A stretch of 64,000 nucleotides of DNA from Microbacterium foliorum (GCF_006385575.1 NZ_CP041040.1:2108001-2172000), one strand, 5' to 3'; counted from the first letter of the stretch, positions 27,620 to 39,043 are shown. The notes: generated from the letters alone by a model not told the origin. Numbers and translations: made by a program.

Positions 27620-28684
27620 CTACGACGTGCGCAGGGATTCCCTCGCCAGAGCTCGCTGCACACCCTTCGCGGCCGAGCGCCCCGCCCTGTTCGCGCCGAT
27701 CGTGCTCGCCGACGGACCGTAACCGACGAGCTGGACGCGCGGATCCTGCACCGCGGTCGTGCCGCGGCCCTCGCGATCGAGCTGGATCCCGCCGGCGGCA
27801 CTGCGCAGATGCAGCGGGGCGAGGTGCGCGATCGCAGGGCGGAACCCGGTCGCCCACAGGATCACGTCGACGCGCTCGAAGGAGCCGTCCGCCCAGCGGA
27901 CGCCGTCCGGCTCGATGCGGGAGAACATCGGGCGGCGGGCGGCGTATGCCCCGAGACGCTCGGCCTCGCGCTCCTGCGGTCGCAGCATGAGCCCCGTCAC
28001 ACTCACGACGCTCTGCGGGGGCAGCCCCTGGGCGACCCGCTGCTCGACGAGAGCAACGGCCGCTGCTCCGGCTTCGGGGGTGAAGTCATCGTTGCGCCAC
28101 ACCGGCTCGCGACGCGTCACCCAGAGGGTGTCGGTGAGCGGTGCGAGGGCTCCGAGGAACTGGACGGCCGACGCACCACCGCCGACGACGAGCACTCGCT
28201 TGCCCGCGAAGTGCTCCGGTCCCGGATAGTCGGCCGTGTGCAGCTGCTCGCCGAGGAACGTCTCCATGCCCGGATAGTGCGGCAGGAACGGATGCGTCCA
28301 GGTACCGGTGGCGTTGACGAGCGTGCGAGCGCGCCACTGCCGCTCCCCGGCGTGGACCACCAGGATCCCGTCGTCGTCGGCGACGCGGTCGACACGGACA
28401 GGGCGGATCACGGGAAGATCATGAGCGCGCTCGTAGGCGGCGAAGTATGTCGGCACGGCTGTGTTGGCCCGCTGGCCGTCACGCGGAGGAGGCGACTCCC
28501 CCGGCAGCTCGGCCACTCCGTGCACGTCGCGCATCGTCAACGCATCCCACCGGTGCCGCCATGCGCCCCCTGGCTCGGAATCCGAGTCGAGCACGACGTG
28601 GGAGATACCCAGGCGGGTCAGGTGGAAGGAGGCCGACAGAACGGCCTGACCCGCGCCGATGACGACGCTGTCCAGGATGCTCAC
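27620..28684 (-). CDS. Flavin-dependent monooxygenase-like protein with altered FAD motif
   Basis: A 354-residue protein of the flavin-containing monooxygenase-like (CzcO/TrkA-type) family. The FAD fold is VVIGAGQAVLSASFHLTRLG: G10-x-G12-x-x-V15, where V15 replaces the third Gly of GxGxxG. The second fold VLVVGGGASAVQFLGAL is intact, as is ATGxxP (WATGFRP). The middle stretch GGAWRHRWDALTMRD matches the family W/R motif. It probably binds FAD and NADPH, but the Val may weaken FAD binding. Substrate unknown. Confidence 0.85.
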   Translation of the reverse strand: MSILDSVVIGAGQAVLSASFHLTRLGISHVVLDSDSEPGGAWRHRWDALTMRDVHGVAELPGESPPPRDGQRANTAVPTYFAAYERAHDLPVIRPVRVDRVADDDGILVVHAGERQWRARTLVNATGTWTHPFLPHYPGMETFLGEQLHTADYPGPEHFAGKRVLVVGGGASAVQFLGALAPLTDTLWVTRREPVWRNDDFTPEAGAAAVALVEQRVAQGLPPQSVVSVTGLMLRPQEREAERLGAYAARRPMFSRIEPDGVRWADGSFERVDVILWATGFRPAIAHLAPLHLRSAAGGIQLDREGRGTTAVQDPRVQLVGYGPSASTIGANRAGRSAAKGVQRALARESLRTS

Positions 28685-28726
28685 GGTGGTGACAACACCC
28701 GCGATCGCGCCGTTGTTCCGCGGGGC

Positions 28727-29167
28727 TCAGAGCGCGATCTGGTAGTGGGTGTATCCCGTGTGCGTCGCCACACTGTCGTAGAGCGCGCGAGCCGTCATGT
28801 TCGTCTCCTGGGTCAGCCAGTACACCTTCTGGCATCCGTGCTCCGCGGCCCACTCCCGCACATGCGCGATCAACCGCCTGCCTGCTCCGGAGCCGCGCGA
28901 CTCGGCGTCGACGTAGAGATCCTCGAGGTAGCAGTAGGCGGATCTGCTCCACGTCGCCGGGTGGGTGAGCCAGTGCACGATGCCGATCGCGCGCCCGTCA
29001 GCGTCGCGGGCGATGGCGCCGTGCAGCTCCCTGTCCTCGACGAGCCGCCGGAACGTCTCAGCCGTGATCTCGTCCGAGAGCTGGGTGCCGTAGAACGTCA
29101 GATATCCACGCCACAGACCCGACCATTCGTCGAAATCGGCCTGCGTGATCGGGGTGATCGTCGTCAT
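28727..29167 (-). CDS. GNAT family N-acetyltransferase
   Basis: A 146-residue acetyltransferase. The acetyl-CoA binding motif A is LEDLYVDAESRGSGAGRRLI, with the R-G-x-G-x-G variant RGSGAG, and motif B includes NMTARALYDSVA with the usual Asn-Ala-Arg-Tyr pattern. It lies 42 bp from the monooxygenase gene on the same strand. The substrate is not predictable; amino acid, antibiotic or diamine N-acetylation are all possible. A single ATG start is consistent with the family length. Confidence 0.9.
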   Translation of the reverse strand: MTTITPITQADFDEWSGLWRGYLTFYGTQLSDEITAETFRRLVEDRELHGAIARDADGRAIGIVHWLTHPATWSRSAYCYLEDLYVDAESRGSGAGRRLIAHVREWAAEHGCQKVYWLTQETNMTARALYDSVATHTGYTHYQIAL

Positions 29168-29275
29168 GACGTCGAGCCTAACGCGACGCGCCCGGGAGGC
29201 TCTCGCCGATTGGTGCTGCGCGCGATCCGTGTAGTACTCTGTTCAAGTTGCTTCGAGCAGTGAGGAAGCAGTTCT

Positions 29276-29348
29276 GGGCCTGTGGCGCAGCTGGTAGCGC
29301 ACCTGCATGGCATGCAGGGGGTCGGGGGTTCGAGTCCCCCCAGGTCCA
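29276..29348 (+). tRNA. tRNA-Ala (anticodon GGC)
   Basis: A complete cloverleaf reads from 29276 to 29348. Acceptor GGGCCTG pairs with CAGGTCC plus discriminator A. The anticodon stem CCTGC/GCAGG encloses the loop ATGGCAT, whose central GGC decodes GCC. The T arm is GGGGG-TTCGAGT-CCCCC. CCA is not encoded. A terminator follows directly. Confidence 0.97.
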
Positions 29349-29353
29349 CATAC

Positions 29354-29388
29354 AGAAGGCTCCGCGAGAGATCGCGGGGCCTTCTTTT
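29354..29388 (+). terminator. Rho-independent terminator of tRNA-Ala
   Basis: A 14-bp stem (29354-29367 with 29372-29385, one mismatch) closes a 4-base loop and ends in TTTT. It lies 5 bp after the tRNA. Confidence 0.85.
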
Positions 29389-29544
29389 CGTATGTCCTGA
29401 CTCGGCGTCGGTGCAGGCTCGGCGAACGCGCGTCGTCGACAGGTCGTCACGAGGCGGAGCGCCAGGGACTTGCCATCGCCTGCTGTGCCGGATAGAAAGG
29501 CCAGGCCGTCCTCGTCAGAGAGACGGTCTTCGACGAGGTGGAGG

Positions 29545-30696
29545 ATGCACGTGCTGGGACTTTTCCGACGACCGGAGACCATGTCCGCCCCGCCAGCAGA
29601 CGGCGCACGGCCGATCGCGGGACCAGGCCTGTGGTCGCGCGGCTTCGGACTCGCCGCCACCCGGAGTCTGCAGACGCTGTCGGTGCTCGCCCTGGTCGCG
29701 ATCGGCGTCCTGGTGATCACCCAGCTCTCACTGGTGTTCATCCCGGTGACGATCGCGCTGATCCTCGCCTCGGCCATCCACCCGCTCGTCGCATTCATGC
29801 GCCGCCGCGGGGTGCCGTCGATCCTGGCGACGTGGATCGCACTGATCGGAATCCTCGCGATTCTCGGCGGAATCGTCTGGGTGATCGTGCTCACGGTCCG
29901 CTCGCAGTGGGACGACCTCATCGACTCGGCCACCGACGGCATCACCCAGGTGACGGCGTGGCTCGACACCCTGCCATTCAACCTTGCGTCGTTCGACCTC
30001 GATGAGGTGTGGGCCGGGCTCGGCGACTTCCTGACGAGCGCCTCGTTCGGGCGCGGAGCCCTGGCGGGCGTCTCAGCCACCGCGAGCTTCTTCACGGGCC
30101 TCGCGCTGATGATCGTGGTGCTGTTCTTCTTCCTCAAGGACGGACCGCGCATCTGGGAGTTCCTGCTGCGTCCCTTCGCCGGCGCCAGCTACGAGCGCGC
30201 CCGCCGCATCGGCGACAAGACGGTCGACGTGTTCGGGGGCTACATCCGGGGCACCTCGATCGTCGCAGCGGCCGACGCCCTCGGCATCGGCATCGGTCTG
30301 GCGATCCTGCAGATCCCACTCGCCCTGCCCCTCGCCGTGATCGTCTTCCTCACGGCCTTCATCCCGCTCGTCGGAGCGACCGCGGCAGGAATCCTCGCGG
30401 CGCTCGTGGCTCTCGTCACACACGGACCGGTGGCCGCCCTCATCGTGGTCGGCATCGTCGTGCTCGTGAACCAGCTCGAGGGCAACTTCCTGCAACCGGT
30501 CGTGATGGCTCGGTCCCTCAAGCTGCACGCCCTCGTGATCCTGCTCGCCCTGACCACCGGGACGATCCTGGGTGGGATCGTGGGCGCTGTCCTCTCGGTG
30601 CCCATCGCCGCAGTCGCCTGGGGCATCATCACCGTGTGGGATGGTCCGCACACACCAGCGAAGCCGTTCCGCAAGAAGCGCCCGGAGACCGTGTGA
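29545..30696 (+). CDS. AI-2E family (UPF0118) transporter
   Basis: A 383-residue polytopic membrane protein of the AI-2E transporter (PerM/TqsA-like) family, with about eight TM helices. Typical pieces are FIPVTIALILASAIHPLV early on and the conserved GTSIVAAADALGIGIGLAILQIPLALPLAVIVFLTAFIPLVGA (residues about 235-280) plus NFLQPVVMARSLKLHALV. I chose ATG at 29545 with GAGG at -10; ATG at 29581 is a good alternative. Substrate uncertain: family members export autoinducer-2 or Na+ by counterflow. It lies downstream of tRNA-Ala, and the gap has no supported gene. Confidence 0.9.
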   Translation: MHVLGLFRRPETMSAPPADGARPIAGPGLWSRGFGLAATRSLQTLSVLALVAIGVLVITQLSLVFIPVTIALILASAIHPLVAFMRRRGVPSILATWIALIGILAILGGIVWVIVLTVRSQWDDLIDSATDGITQVTAWLDTLPFNLASFDLDEVWAGLGDFLTSASFGRGALAGVSATASFFTGLALMIVVLFFFLKDGPRIWEFLLRPFAGASYERARRIGDKTVDVFGGYIRGTSIVAAADALGIGIGLAILQIPLALPLAVIVFLTAFIPLVGATAAGILAALVALVTHGPVAALIVVGIVVLVNQLEGNFLQPVVMARSLKLHALVILLALTTGTILGGIVGAVLSVPIAAVAWGIITVWDGPHTPAKPFRKKRPETV

Positions 30697-30816
30697 CTCC
30701 TCCCTCGACGTCGAACGCATCGGCGGCTACTCCTCCGGACGGCGACCGTCAACCCGATCCCCTCCACTGACTGCGCGGCCTAGCGTGGCGCTCACATCTC
30801 ACGAGAGGAGTCAACG

Positions 30817-30999
30817 ATGACCAACAACCCGATACCACCGCTCGTTCCCCGCCCGGACGACGACCCAGAGATCGACGGCGTCCCCCACCGCGAGGTCGAC
30901 GGCGAGCCCGTGCTCGACACGGACGCCGACGCCGACCAGGTCGACGGTGCTGCTGCCGACCGCTTGGCCGCAGAGCGGCCGGTGGACGAAGACTCCTGA
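30817..30999 (+). CDS. Small acidic proline-rich protein, unknown
   Basis: A 60-residue polar, strongly acidic protein with no hydrophobic segment. It has Pro-rich N-terminus NPIPPLVPRPDDDP and repeated Asp/Glu/Ala (LDTDADADQVDGAA). A clear RBS GAGAGGAG lies six bases before ATG. No known domain. It is between the AI-2E gene and a terminator, convergent with the 94-residue gene. The strong RBS and low-complexity but codon-biased sequence support a real gene. Confidence 0.7.
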   Translation: MTNNPIPPLVPRPDDDPEIDGVPHREVDGEPVLDTDADADQVDGAAADRLAAERPVDEDS

Positions 31000-31020
31000 G
31001 TCCTCGCCCAGCGCAGAAGT

Positions 31021-31053
31021 GCGCGGCAGGTCCCTCCCCGGGTCCTGCCGCGC
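31021..31053. terminator. Bidirectional hairpin terminator
   Basis: A perfect 10-bp GC stem (31021-31030 with 31044-31053), extended inwards by CCC/GGG across one mismatch, sits between two convergent genes (30999 and 31061). No T tract on either side. Confidence 0.65.
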
Positions 31054-31060
31054 AGTCTGT

Positions 31061-31345
31061 TCAGGTCGCGAGAAGCGGAGGCAGGTGCGGAATCGGGATG
31101 GGCCTCGTCGCCCGACTCGAATCCTGCACCCGCGTCACCTCCTGAAGAACTTCGGCGGCAGTGGCATATCGCACTGCCAGGGGCAGATCACGAAGCCACA
31201 CGACCTCGACCTCGGTGTCGGCGTATTCGTACACGCTTGCCACCACGTGCCGCGGATCGTGCGACTCGTACCGCCGGTCGTTGATCACCCATTCCGATGG
31301 CGTGACCCGATGCAGCACGTATCTAGGATCTGGATCTTCGGACAT
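31061..31345 (-). CDS. Small soluble protein of unknown function
   Basis: A 94-residue protein, no membrane segment. The sequence has alternating strands and charged residues (YVLHRVTPSEWVINDRRYES, then VVASVYEYADTEVEVVWLRD). GGAGGG lies six bases before the ATG, which decides the start; a longer frame upstream lacks any RBS and runs against the SDR gene. No family recognised. It is convergent with the small acidic gene. Confidence 0.72.
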   Translation of the reverse strand: MSEDPDPRYVLHRVTPSEWVINDRRYESHDPRHVVASVYEYADTEVEVVWLRDLPLAVRYATAAEVLQEVTRVQDSSRATRPIPIPHLPPLLAT

Positions 31346-31446
31346 GTGATTCCCTCCAAGACTCTCTCCCCACTGCACATCATCCACGTCGCTGCCCCGA
31401 GAACACAGGGGCTTGACAGCTGGAAGAGAGACTGCAGGGAACCGAA

Positions 31447-32136
31447 TCAGCCGCGAGGGCGGATCGTCAGGTCTGTGAGAGCGGCGTCGTCCGGCAGGTC
31501 GAGTGCGGTGAGGATCGCGGTCGCGACAGAATCGGCCGTGATGAAGCGCTCCGGGTCGTAGTCGCGCCCCTCCTGCTGATGTACACGCTCCTGCATGGGC
31601 GTCGCAGTGCGGCCGGGGTAGATCGAAGTCACCCGCACCCCGTGTTCGGCCTCCTCGGCCCGCAGCGCGTCCGCGAGAGCCCTGAGCCCGTGCTTCGACG
31701 CGGCGTACGCAGACCAGCCGGCGTGCGCGTGAAGCCCCGCGCCGGAGTTGACGAACACCACACGTGCGCCGGAGACACGCAGCACCGGCAGCAGCAGGCG
31801 TGTCAGCTCTGCCGGACCGACGAGGTTCACGGCGAGCTGACGCTCCCACAGGTTCGCCGGGAGGTCGGCTACCGGCCCGAGGTCGACGACACCCGCTGCA
31901 TGAATCAGCGAATCGATGCGTTCGGGAAGCGCCTGCTTCGACAGCGCCCACGAGAGCCTGCCCGGCTGCGCCAGGTCGCCGACGACCGCCGATGCGCCCG
32001 GAAGCGCCGCGGTGATCTCCTTCGCGCGCCCCGCATCACGGGCCAGCACGACGACCTGATCACCCCGGTCGAGCAGACGGCTCGCGACGACGGAACCGAT
32101 GCCGGACCCGGCACCGGTGATCAGGTGGACGCTCAC
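31447..32136 (-). CDS. Short-chain dehydrogenase/reductase
   Basis: A 229-residue classical SDR. TGAGSGIG is the cofactor motif, with Arg after strand 2 (LARDAGR) favouring NADP. The catalytic Ser is in VNSGAGLHAHAG and the Tyr-x-x-x-Lys in SAYAASK. NxxG (NLVG) is present. It follows rsfS closely on the same strand, so co-transcription with the rsfS operon is likely. Substrate unknown. Confidence 0.92.
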   Translation of the reverse strand: MSVHLITGAGSGIGSVVASRLLDRGDQVVVLARDAGRAKEITAALPGASAVVGDLAQPGRLSWALSKQALPERIDSLIHAAGVVDLGPVADLPANLWERQLAVNLVGPAELTRLLLPVLRVSGARVVFVNSGAGLHAHAGWSAYAASKHGLRALADALRAEEAEHGVRVTSIYPGRTATPMQERVHQQEGRDYDPERFITADSVATAILTALDLPDDAALTDLTIRPRG

Positions 32137-32137
32137 G

Positions 32138-32521
32138 TCAGTCTCGGTCTGCGGCGGCGGAGTCTGCGAGCTCGAAGGGCACCACAGGGCAGTCCTTCCA
32201 CAGGCGCTCGAGGCCGTAGTAGACCCGCTCCTCCTGGTGGAAGACGTGCACGATCAGGTCGCCGAAGTCGAGGAGCACCCAGCGGGCCTCCGCACGACCC
32301 TCACGGCGAACCCGCTTGTGGCCGGCTTCGATGAGTTTGTCTTCGATCTCATCGGCGATGGCGGCGACGTTGCGCTCGCTGTTTCCGGTGACGAGCAGGA
32401 AGATGTCGACGAGCGGCAGAGGCTCGGAGACGTTGAGGGCGACGAGATCTTCACCGCCCTTCGAGACGGCGGCGTCTGCCGCGAGCTGGAGCATCTCTTC
32501 GGCGGTTTCAGGTGACTGCAT
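32138..32521 (-). CDS. rsfS: Ribosome silencing factor
   Basis: RsfS binds ribosomal protein uL14 and blocks subunit joining in stationary phase. The 127-residue protein carries DIFLLVTGNSERNVAAIADEI, RREGRAEARWVLLDFGDLIVHVFHQEERVYYGLERLWKD, a textbook match for the family. It overlaps the upstream membrane gene stop by one base (TGATG), and follows nadD by one gene, the normal nadD-rsfS pairing. Confidence 0.96.
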   Translation of the reverse strand: MQSPETAEEMLQLAADAAVSKGGEDLVALNVSEPLPLVDIFLLVTGNSERNVAAIADEIEDKLIEAGHKRVRREGRAEARWVLLDFGDLIVHVFHQEERVYYGLERLWKDCPVVPFELADSAAADRD

Positions 32522-33663
32522 CAGAACACATTCGAGTTGAAGGCGACGATCAGGGAAACGCCCAGCGCGAGCGCAAGACCACCCGCCACGATCGCGAGGA
32601 TGAGCATGAGTTTGTTGCCCTTTTCGGGGGCGGGTGGGCGGATGACCTCACCGGCGGGCTTGATGGTGCTGACGGCCGCACTGGCGGCGATCGGCGTGGG
32701 CGAGGATGCCGGAGGCAGCTCGCCGTCGATCAGCACGGCGTCCACGTCCTTGCCGTCTGTGGTGCCGTGCGCGTGGCCCTGCGAACCGAGGCCCTTGGGC
32801 AGTTCGTAGGAGCCGGTCACGAGGATCTCCCCCGTGGAGGCGACCGGGCCCGACAGCGACCCGTCTCCCGGGGAGGGGTTGAAGATGAGCGTGTTCGGAG
32901 CGAGATGCTGCGATCCGGTCGAGTCGCCGACGGTCAGCAGCTCGTCGAACGAGGGAGCGAAAGGCTTGCGGTTCTCCGCGTCGTCGCTGAGCAGCTCCTG
33001 CCCGAAGGCGGAGTTCACCGTCGGGCGCTCCCCGTCGGCGATGTCGATGTCGTCGTCGGACTCGGCCACATCGGCCAGGACGTCGTCGTGCGCGTCCGTC
33101 GGTTCTGCATCGATGCCGAGCTCGGCCACCGCGGCATGCGTGTCGGTCCCTTCGGGGACGATCGCATCGACGTCATCAGAGGCTTCGAGAGGCGTCGAGG
33201 CGCTGACGGGTGCGGGGACGTCGTCTTCGTCGGTGTCGCCATCGTCATCATCGGCGGACGCGGAAGATGCCGGAGTCTCGCTCTTCGCCTCGGGCTCTGG
33301 TGCGACGAGCGGAGCCTCTTCGACTGTCTCTTCGGCAACCGATCCATCCGAAGCATCGGACTCATCGACAGGAACGGATCCCGTCGCGGAGCGCTCGCGC
33401 TCGCGAACCTGTCGACGCGTCAGCCGTGTGGTCGCCTGGGAAATCTCCCCATCCGTCTCGGCTGCGGTTGACGCTGCCTGCGGGGCGGGCTCGACCTTGG
33501 TCGGCTCGGGCACTTCTGGTTTCGGCGGCACAGGTGGAGAGGGGACGGCGGCCGCGGCCGCAGCCTCCTCCGCTGAGATGACCGGTGTGGATCCCGTCAG
33601 CCGGATCTCACGCAGCTGCTTTCGCGTCAGCGGACCGTGACCCTGCTGATCCGATGTACTCAT
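32521..33663 (-). CDS. Acidic disordered protein with one C-terminal TM helix
   Basis: A 380-residue protein between nadD and rsfS. Residues about 1-345 are Ala/Pro/Glu/Ser-rich and predicted disordered, with basic blocks near the N-terminus ([15 protein letters not shown]) repeated as [12 protein letters not shown] later on. A single TM helix ends the chain ([24 protein letters not shown]). The two RxQxRExR-like blocks suggest short linear interaction sites. It overlaps nadD by four bases (ATGA) and rsfS by one. Position, not family, argues for a real gene; I do not recognise a function. Confidence 0.75.
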   Translation of the reverse strand: MSTSDQQGHGPLTRKQLREIRLTGSTPVISAEEAAAAAAVPSPPVPPKPEVPEPTKVEPAPQAASTAAETDGEISQATTRLTRRQVRERERSATGSVPVDESDASDGSVAEETVEEAPLVAPEPEAKSETPASSASADDDDGDTDEDDVPAPVSASTPLEASDDVDAIVPEGTDTHAAVAELGIDAEPTDAHDDVLADVAESDDDIDIADGERPTVNSAFGQELLSDDAENRKPFAPSFDELLTVGDSTGSQHLAPNTLIFNPSPGDGSLSGPVASTGEILVTGSYELPKGLGSQGHAHGTTDGKDVDAVLIDGELPPASSPTPIAASAAVSTIKPAGEVIRPPAPEKGNKLMLILAIVAGGLALALGVSLIVAFNSNVF

Positions 33664-34262
33664 GCCTTGCTCCGATACAGATGATGCTTCGCGATGTATT
33701 GAACGACTCCGTCGGGGACGAGGTACCAGACCGGCTCGTCGTCACGCACCCGCGCACGGCAGGCCGTCGACGAGATGGACAGCGCCGGCACCTCCAGTTG
33801 GCTGACATTGTCGCTGGGGAGGCCGTCAGTGCTCAGAACGTGTCCTGGACGCGAGACCGCGACGAAGTGGGCCAACTCCCACAGTTCATCATGGTCCCTC
33901 CAACTGAGAATTTGCGCCACGGCGTCGGCACCGGTGATGAAGAACAGCTCCGCGTCGGGTCGCTTCTCCTTCAGGTCGCGGAGGGTGTCGATCGTGTAGG
34001 TCGGCCCTTCACGATCGATGTCCACCCTGCTCACCGTGAACTGCGGGTTGGATGCAGTGGCGATCACCGTCATCAGATAGCGGTGCTCACTGGGGGTGAC
34101 ATCCGACTTCTGCCACGGGTGTCCGGTGGGGACGAAGACGACCTCGTCGAGATCGAAGGAGTGAGCGACCTCGCTCGCGGCGACCAGGTGGCCGTGGTGG
34201 ATGGGGTCGAAGGTGCCGCCCATCACACCGATGCGCGCCGGACGCGAGGTCGTGTCGTTCAT
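33660..34262 (-). CDS. nadD: Nicotinate-nucleotide adenylyltransferase
   Basis: NadD makes deamido-NAD from nicotinate mononucleotide and ATP. The 200-residue protein has the [11 protein letters not shown] nucleotidyl-transferase motif (15-25) and the C-terminal ISSTACR motif. The mid-region [34 protein letters not shown] is typical. It is the first gene of the nadD / membrane gene / rsfS cluster and overlaps the next gene by four bases. Confidence 0.96.
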   Translation of the reverse strand: MNDTTSRPARIGVMGGTFDPIHHGHLVAASEVAHSFDLDEVVFVPTGHPWQKSDVTPSEHRYLMTVIATASNPQFTVSRVDIDREGPTYTIDTLRDLKEKRPDAELFFITGADAVAQILSWRDHDELWELAHFVAVSRPGHVLSTDGLPSDNVSQLEVPALSISSTACRARVRDDEPVWYLVPDGVVQYIAKHHLYRSKA

Positions 34263-34268
34263 ACGGGC

Positions 34269-34493
34269 CTAGTGGCCGTGCCCTGCCTCGTGGCCGTCCT
34301 TGCCGTGCTTCGCAGCCCAGGCGTCGGCCTTGGCGGAGTGACGGTTGGCCACGTTCTTGTACGACAGCGTGACCAGGCCGAGGAAGGCGAAGACGATGAT
34401 GGCGATGACGCCGAAGATCAGCGTCTCCTGCTGCACATTGCCGTGGTGCTCGGCTTCGGCAGCGACCATCGCGATCTGTGCGACGAGGTTCAT
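34269..34493 (-). CDS. Small single-pass membrane protein
   Basis: A 74-residue protein with an N-terminal polar segment with a His pair, one TM (TLIFGVIAIIVFAFLGLVTLSY) and a histidine-rich end (HGKDGHEAGHGH). GGAG lies five bases before the ATG at 34493, which decides the start. It stands between proA and nadD on the same strand and may be the last gene of the proline operon or first of the nadD run. The His-rich tail might bind metal; no family known to me. Confidence 0.72.
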   Translation of the reverse strand: MNLVAQIAMVAAEAEHHGNVQQETLIFGVIAIIVFAFLGLVTLSYKNVANRHSAKADAWAAKHGKDGHEAGHGH

Positions 34494-34559
34494 CCTGACT
34501 CCGTTTCGTGGCTGGCGGGCATGGCTCACGGAGAGCCACAGCGCCCCCTAGTCTAGCCC

Positions 34560-35813
34560 TCAGCCGCGCGTCTGCCCTGCCCCACGCGCCAGCCATTTCG
34601 TGCTGGTCAGCTCGGAAAGCCCCATCGGTCCCCGCGCGTGCAGCTTCTGCGTCGAGATGCCGACCTCGGCGCCGAACCCGAACTCGCCTCCGTCGGTGAA
34701 CCGGGTCGAGGTGTTCACCATCACGACCGCCGAGTCCACCTCGGCCAGGAAACGCTCCGCATTGCGCGAGTCTGTGGTGATGATCGACTCCGTGTGGCCC
34801 GTGCTGTAGCGACGGATGTGGTCGAGCGCGTCGTCGAGGGTGTCGACGACCTTGATCGCGATGTCGAGGCTGAGATACTCGGTCGTCCAGTCCTCCTCCG
34901 TCGCCGGGATCACGTTCGAGACGAGCCCCGCGACCATGTCGTCACCGTGGATCGCCACGCCTTCGCTCTGCAGCGCGCTGGCGACGAGAGGAACCAGCCT
35001 CGGTGCGGCCTGACGGAGCACGAGCACCGTCTCGACGGCGTTGCAGACGCTGGGTCGCTGCACCTTCGCGTTCACCACGATGTCCTGCGCCCAGTCGTCA
35101 GGAGCAGTCTCGTCGAGCACGATGTGCACATTGCCCGCACCGGTCTCGATCACAGGGACGGTCGCCTCGGTCACGACGGTCTCGATCAGCCCCGCGCTGC
35201 CCCGCGGCACGAGCACGTCGATGAATCCGCGGCCGTGCATCAGCGCCGTGGCGCCGTCGCGACCGAAGTCGTCGACCGTCTGCACCGCTTCCGACGTCAC
35301 GCCCGCGTCCTGCAGCGCCCGGCGCATGATCTCGACGAGCACCGTGTTCGACTCACGCGCGGCACTGCCGCCACGCAGGACCACGGAGTTCCCCGAGCGC
35401 AGCGCGAGGGCGGCGATGTCGACGGTGACGTTCGGACGCGCCTCGTAGATCGCGCCGACCACGCCGAAGGGCACCCGCACCTGCTCGAGCGCCACGCCGT
35501 TCGGCATCCGGTGTCCTCCGACGACACGACCGACCGGATCAGGGAGCGCCGCCACCTGGCGGACCGCTGCGGCGAGAGCCGCGACGCGCTTCTCATCGAG
35601 ACGCAGTCTGTCGATCAGCGACTCGCCGATGCCGTCGGACCGACCTCGCTCGATGTCTCGACCGTTGGCCTCGATGATCCCAGCGGCGTTCGACTCGAGG
35701 GCCACCGCGATGGCCTCGAGAGCACGAGCCTTGTCGTCACTGGTCAGCCTGGCCGTGGCGCGGGACGCCTCTTTGGCGAGCTCCAGGCGCACCTGGGGGG
35801 TCTGGTCGGTCAT
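34560..35813 (-). CDS. proA: Gamma-glutamyl phosphate reductase
   Basis: Second step of proline synthesis: reduces glutamyl-5-phosphate to glutamate-5-semialdehyde with NADPH. The 417-residue aldehyde-dehydrogenase-fold protein has VGAIYEARPNVTVD, LRSGNSVVLRGG and the catalytic Cys in RPSVCNAVETVL. It lies 9 bp downstream of proB, so the two are co-transcribed. Confidence 0.97.
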   Translation of the reverse strand: MTDQTPQVRLELAKEASRATARLTSDDKARALEAIAVALESNAAGIIEANGRDIERGRSDGIGESLIDRLRLDEKRVAALAAAVRQVAALPDPVGRVVGGHRMPNGVALEQVRVPFGVVGAIYEARPNVTVDIAALALRSGNSVVLRGGSAARESNTVLVEIMRRALQDAGVTSEAVQTVDDFGRDGATALMHGRGFIDVLVPRGSAGLIETVVTEATVPVIETGAGNVHIVLDETAPDDWAQDIVVNAKVQRPSVCNAVETVLVLRQAAPRLVPLVASALQSEGVAIHGDDMVAGLVSNVIPATEEDWTTEYLSLDIAIKVVDTLDDALDHIRRYSTGHTESIITTDSRNAERFLAEVDSAVVMVNTSTRFTDGGEFGFGAEVGISTQKLHARGPMGLSELTSTKWLARGAGQTRG

Positions 35814-35822
35814 CCGCCCAGT

Positions 35823-38230
<2,408 letters not shown>

Positions 38231-38247
38231 CTACTGTCGTGCTTTGA

Positions 38248-38505
38248 TCACTCAGCAGCGGCGACGATGTTGACGACCTTGCGGCCGCCCTTCGCGCCGA
38301 ACTGCACCGCACCGGCGGCCAGAGCGAACAGCGTGTCGTCGCCACCGCGGCCGACGTTCACGCCGGGGTGGAAGTGCGTACCGCGCTGGCGGACGATGAT
38401 CTCGCCGGCGAGAACCTGCTGTCCACCGAAGCGCTTGACGCCAAGTCGCTGAGCGTTGGAGTCACGACCGTTACGGGTGGAGCTTGCGCCCTTTTTATGT
38501 GCCAT
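38248..38505 (-). CDS. rpmA: 50S ribosomal protein L27
   Basis: L27 reaches the peptidyl-transferase centre. The 85-residue protein begins [22 protein letters not shown] and contains [23 protein letters not shown], a complete match. SD GGAGACC. It lies 18 bp downstream of rplU, the universal order. Confidence 0.98.
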   Translation of the reverse strand: MAHKKGASSTRNGRDSNAQRLGVKRFGGQQVLAGEIIVRQRGTHFHPGVNVGRGGDDTLFALAAGAVQFGAKGGRKVVNIVAAAE

Positions 38506-38523
38506 GTCCTGGTCTCCTCGGTC

Positions 38524-38832
38524 TTACTTGATGCCGGTGATCTTGACGCGCGTGAGCTCCTGACGGTGGCCCTGGCGCTTCTTGTAGCCGGTCTTGTTCT
38601 TGTACTTCTGGATGATGATCTTCGGGCCGCGGAGGTTGCCGATGACCTCTGCCGTGACCTTGACCTTCGCCAGCGAGTCAGCGTCGGTGGTCACCGAGGC
38701 GCCGTCGACGAGCAGCACTGCGGCCAGCTCGATCTTCTCGCCCTGGGCAGCCTTGACACGGTCGAGCTGAACGATCGTGCCGACCTCGACCTTCTCCTGC
38801 CGCCCACCGGCGCGCACTACTGCGTAAACCAC
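38524..38832 (-). CDS. rplU: 50S ribosomal protein L21
   Basis: L21 binds 23S rRNA. The 102-residue protein begins [17 protein letters not shown] and ends [19 protein letters not shown], as expected. The start is GTG at 38832; the ATG eight bases upstream is out of frame. It is first in the rplU-rpmA operon, with a promoter about 150 bp upstream and a long leader. Confidence 0.97.
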   Translation of the reverse strand: MVYAVVRAGGRQEKVEVGTIVQLDRVKAAQGEKIELAAVLLVDGASVTTDADSLAKVKVTAEVIGNLRGPKIIIQKYKNKTGYKKRQGHRQELTRVKITGIK

Positions 38833-38976
38833 TTCATACCTGTTTCGTTGGGGAGCTCACGGCTCCGATATCTCACGGGAAGACTGTTGCTTGCATGCAT
38901 CGCGGGGCGACGGGCACGAACGCAAGACTCTCCGCTTCGACCGTCCAGGACGACGCGGCATACGCACCAAGGGACT

Positions 38977-39005
38977 ACTTTACCGGATGTCGGACACTGT
39001 GGCAA
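38977..39005 (-). promoter_or_regulatory. Promoter of rplU-rpmA
   Basis: On the minus strand, -35 TTGCCA (39000-39005) and -10 TAAAGT (38977-38982) are separated by 17 bp, a good housekeeping sigma factor fit. Transcription would start near 38970 and leave a leader of about 138 nt before rplU. A hairpin with arms 38852-38856 and 38862-38866 lies 20 nt before the rplU start. Confidence 0.7.
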
Positions 39006-39043
39006 AACGCGCCGCCCGGTGTGTCCGGTCATAGGCTGGAGGA

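Noticed and set aside
29400..29550. Minus-strand frame with a GTAGDGKS P-loop-like string beside tRNA-Ala
   Set aside because: It could be a relic of an inserted ATPase gene next to a tRNA, but no start, stop or flanking domain supports it and the frame runs on opposite the AI-2E gene. Treated as chance.
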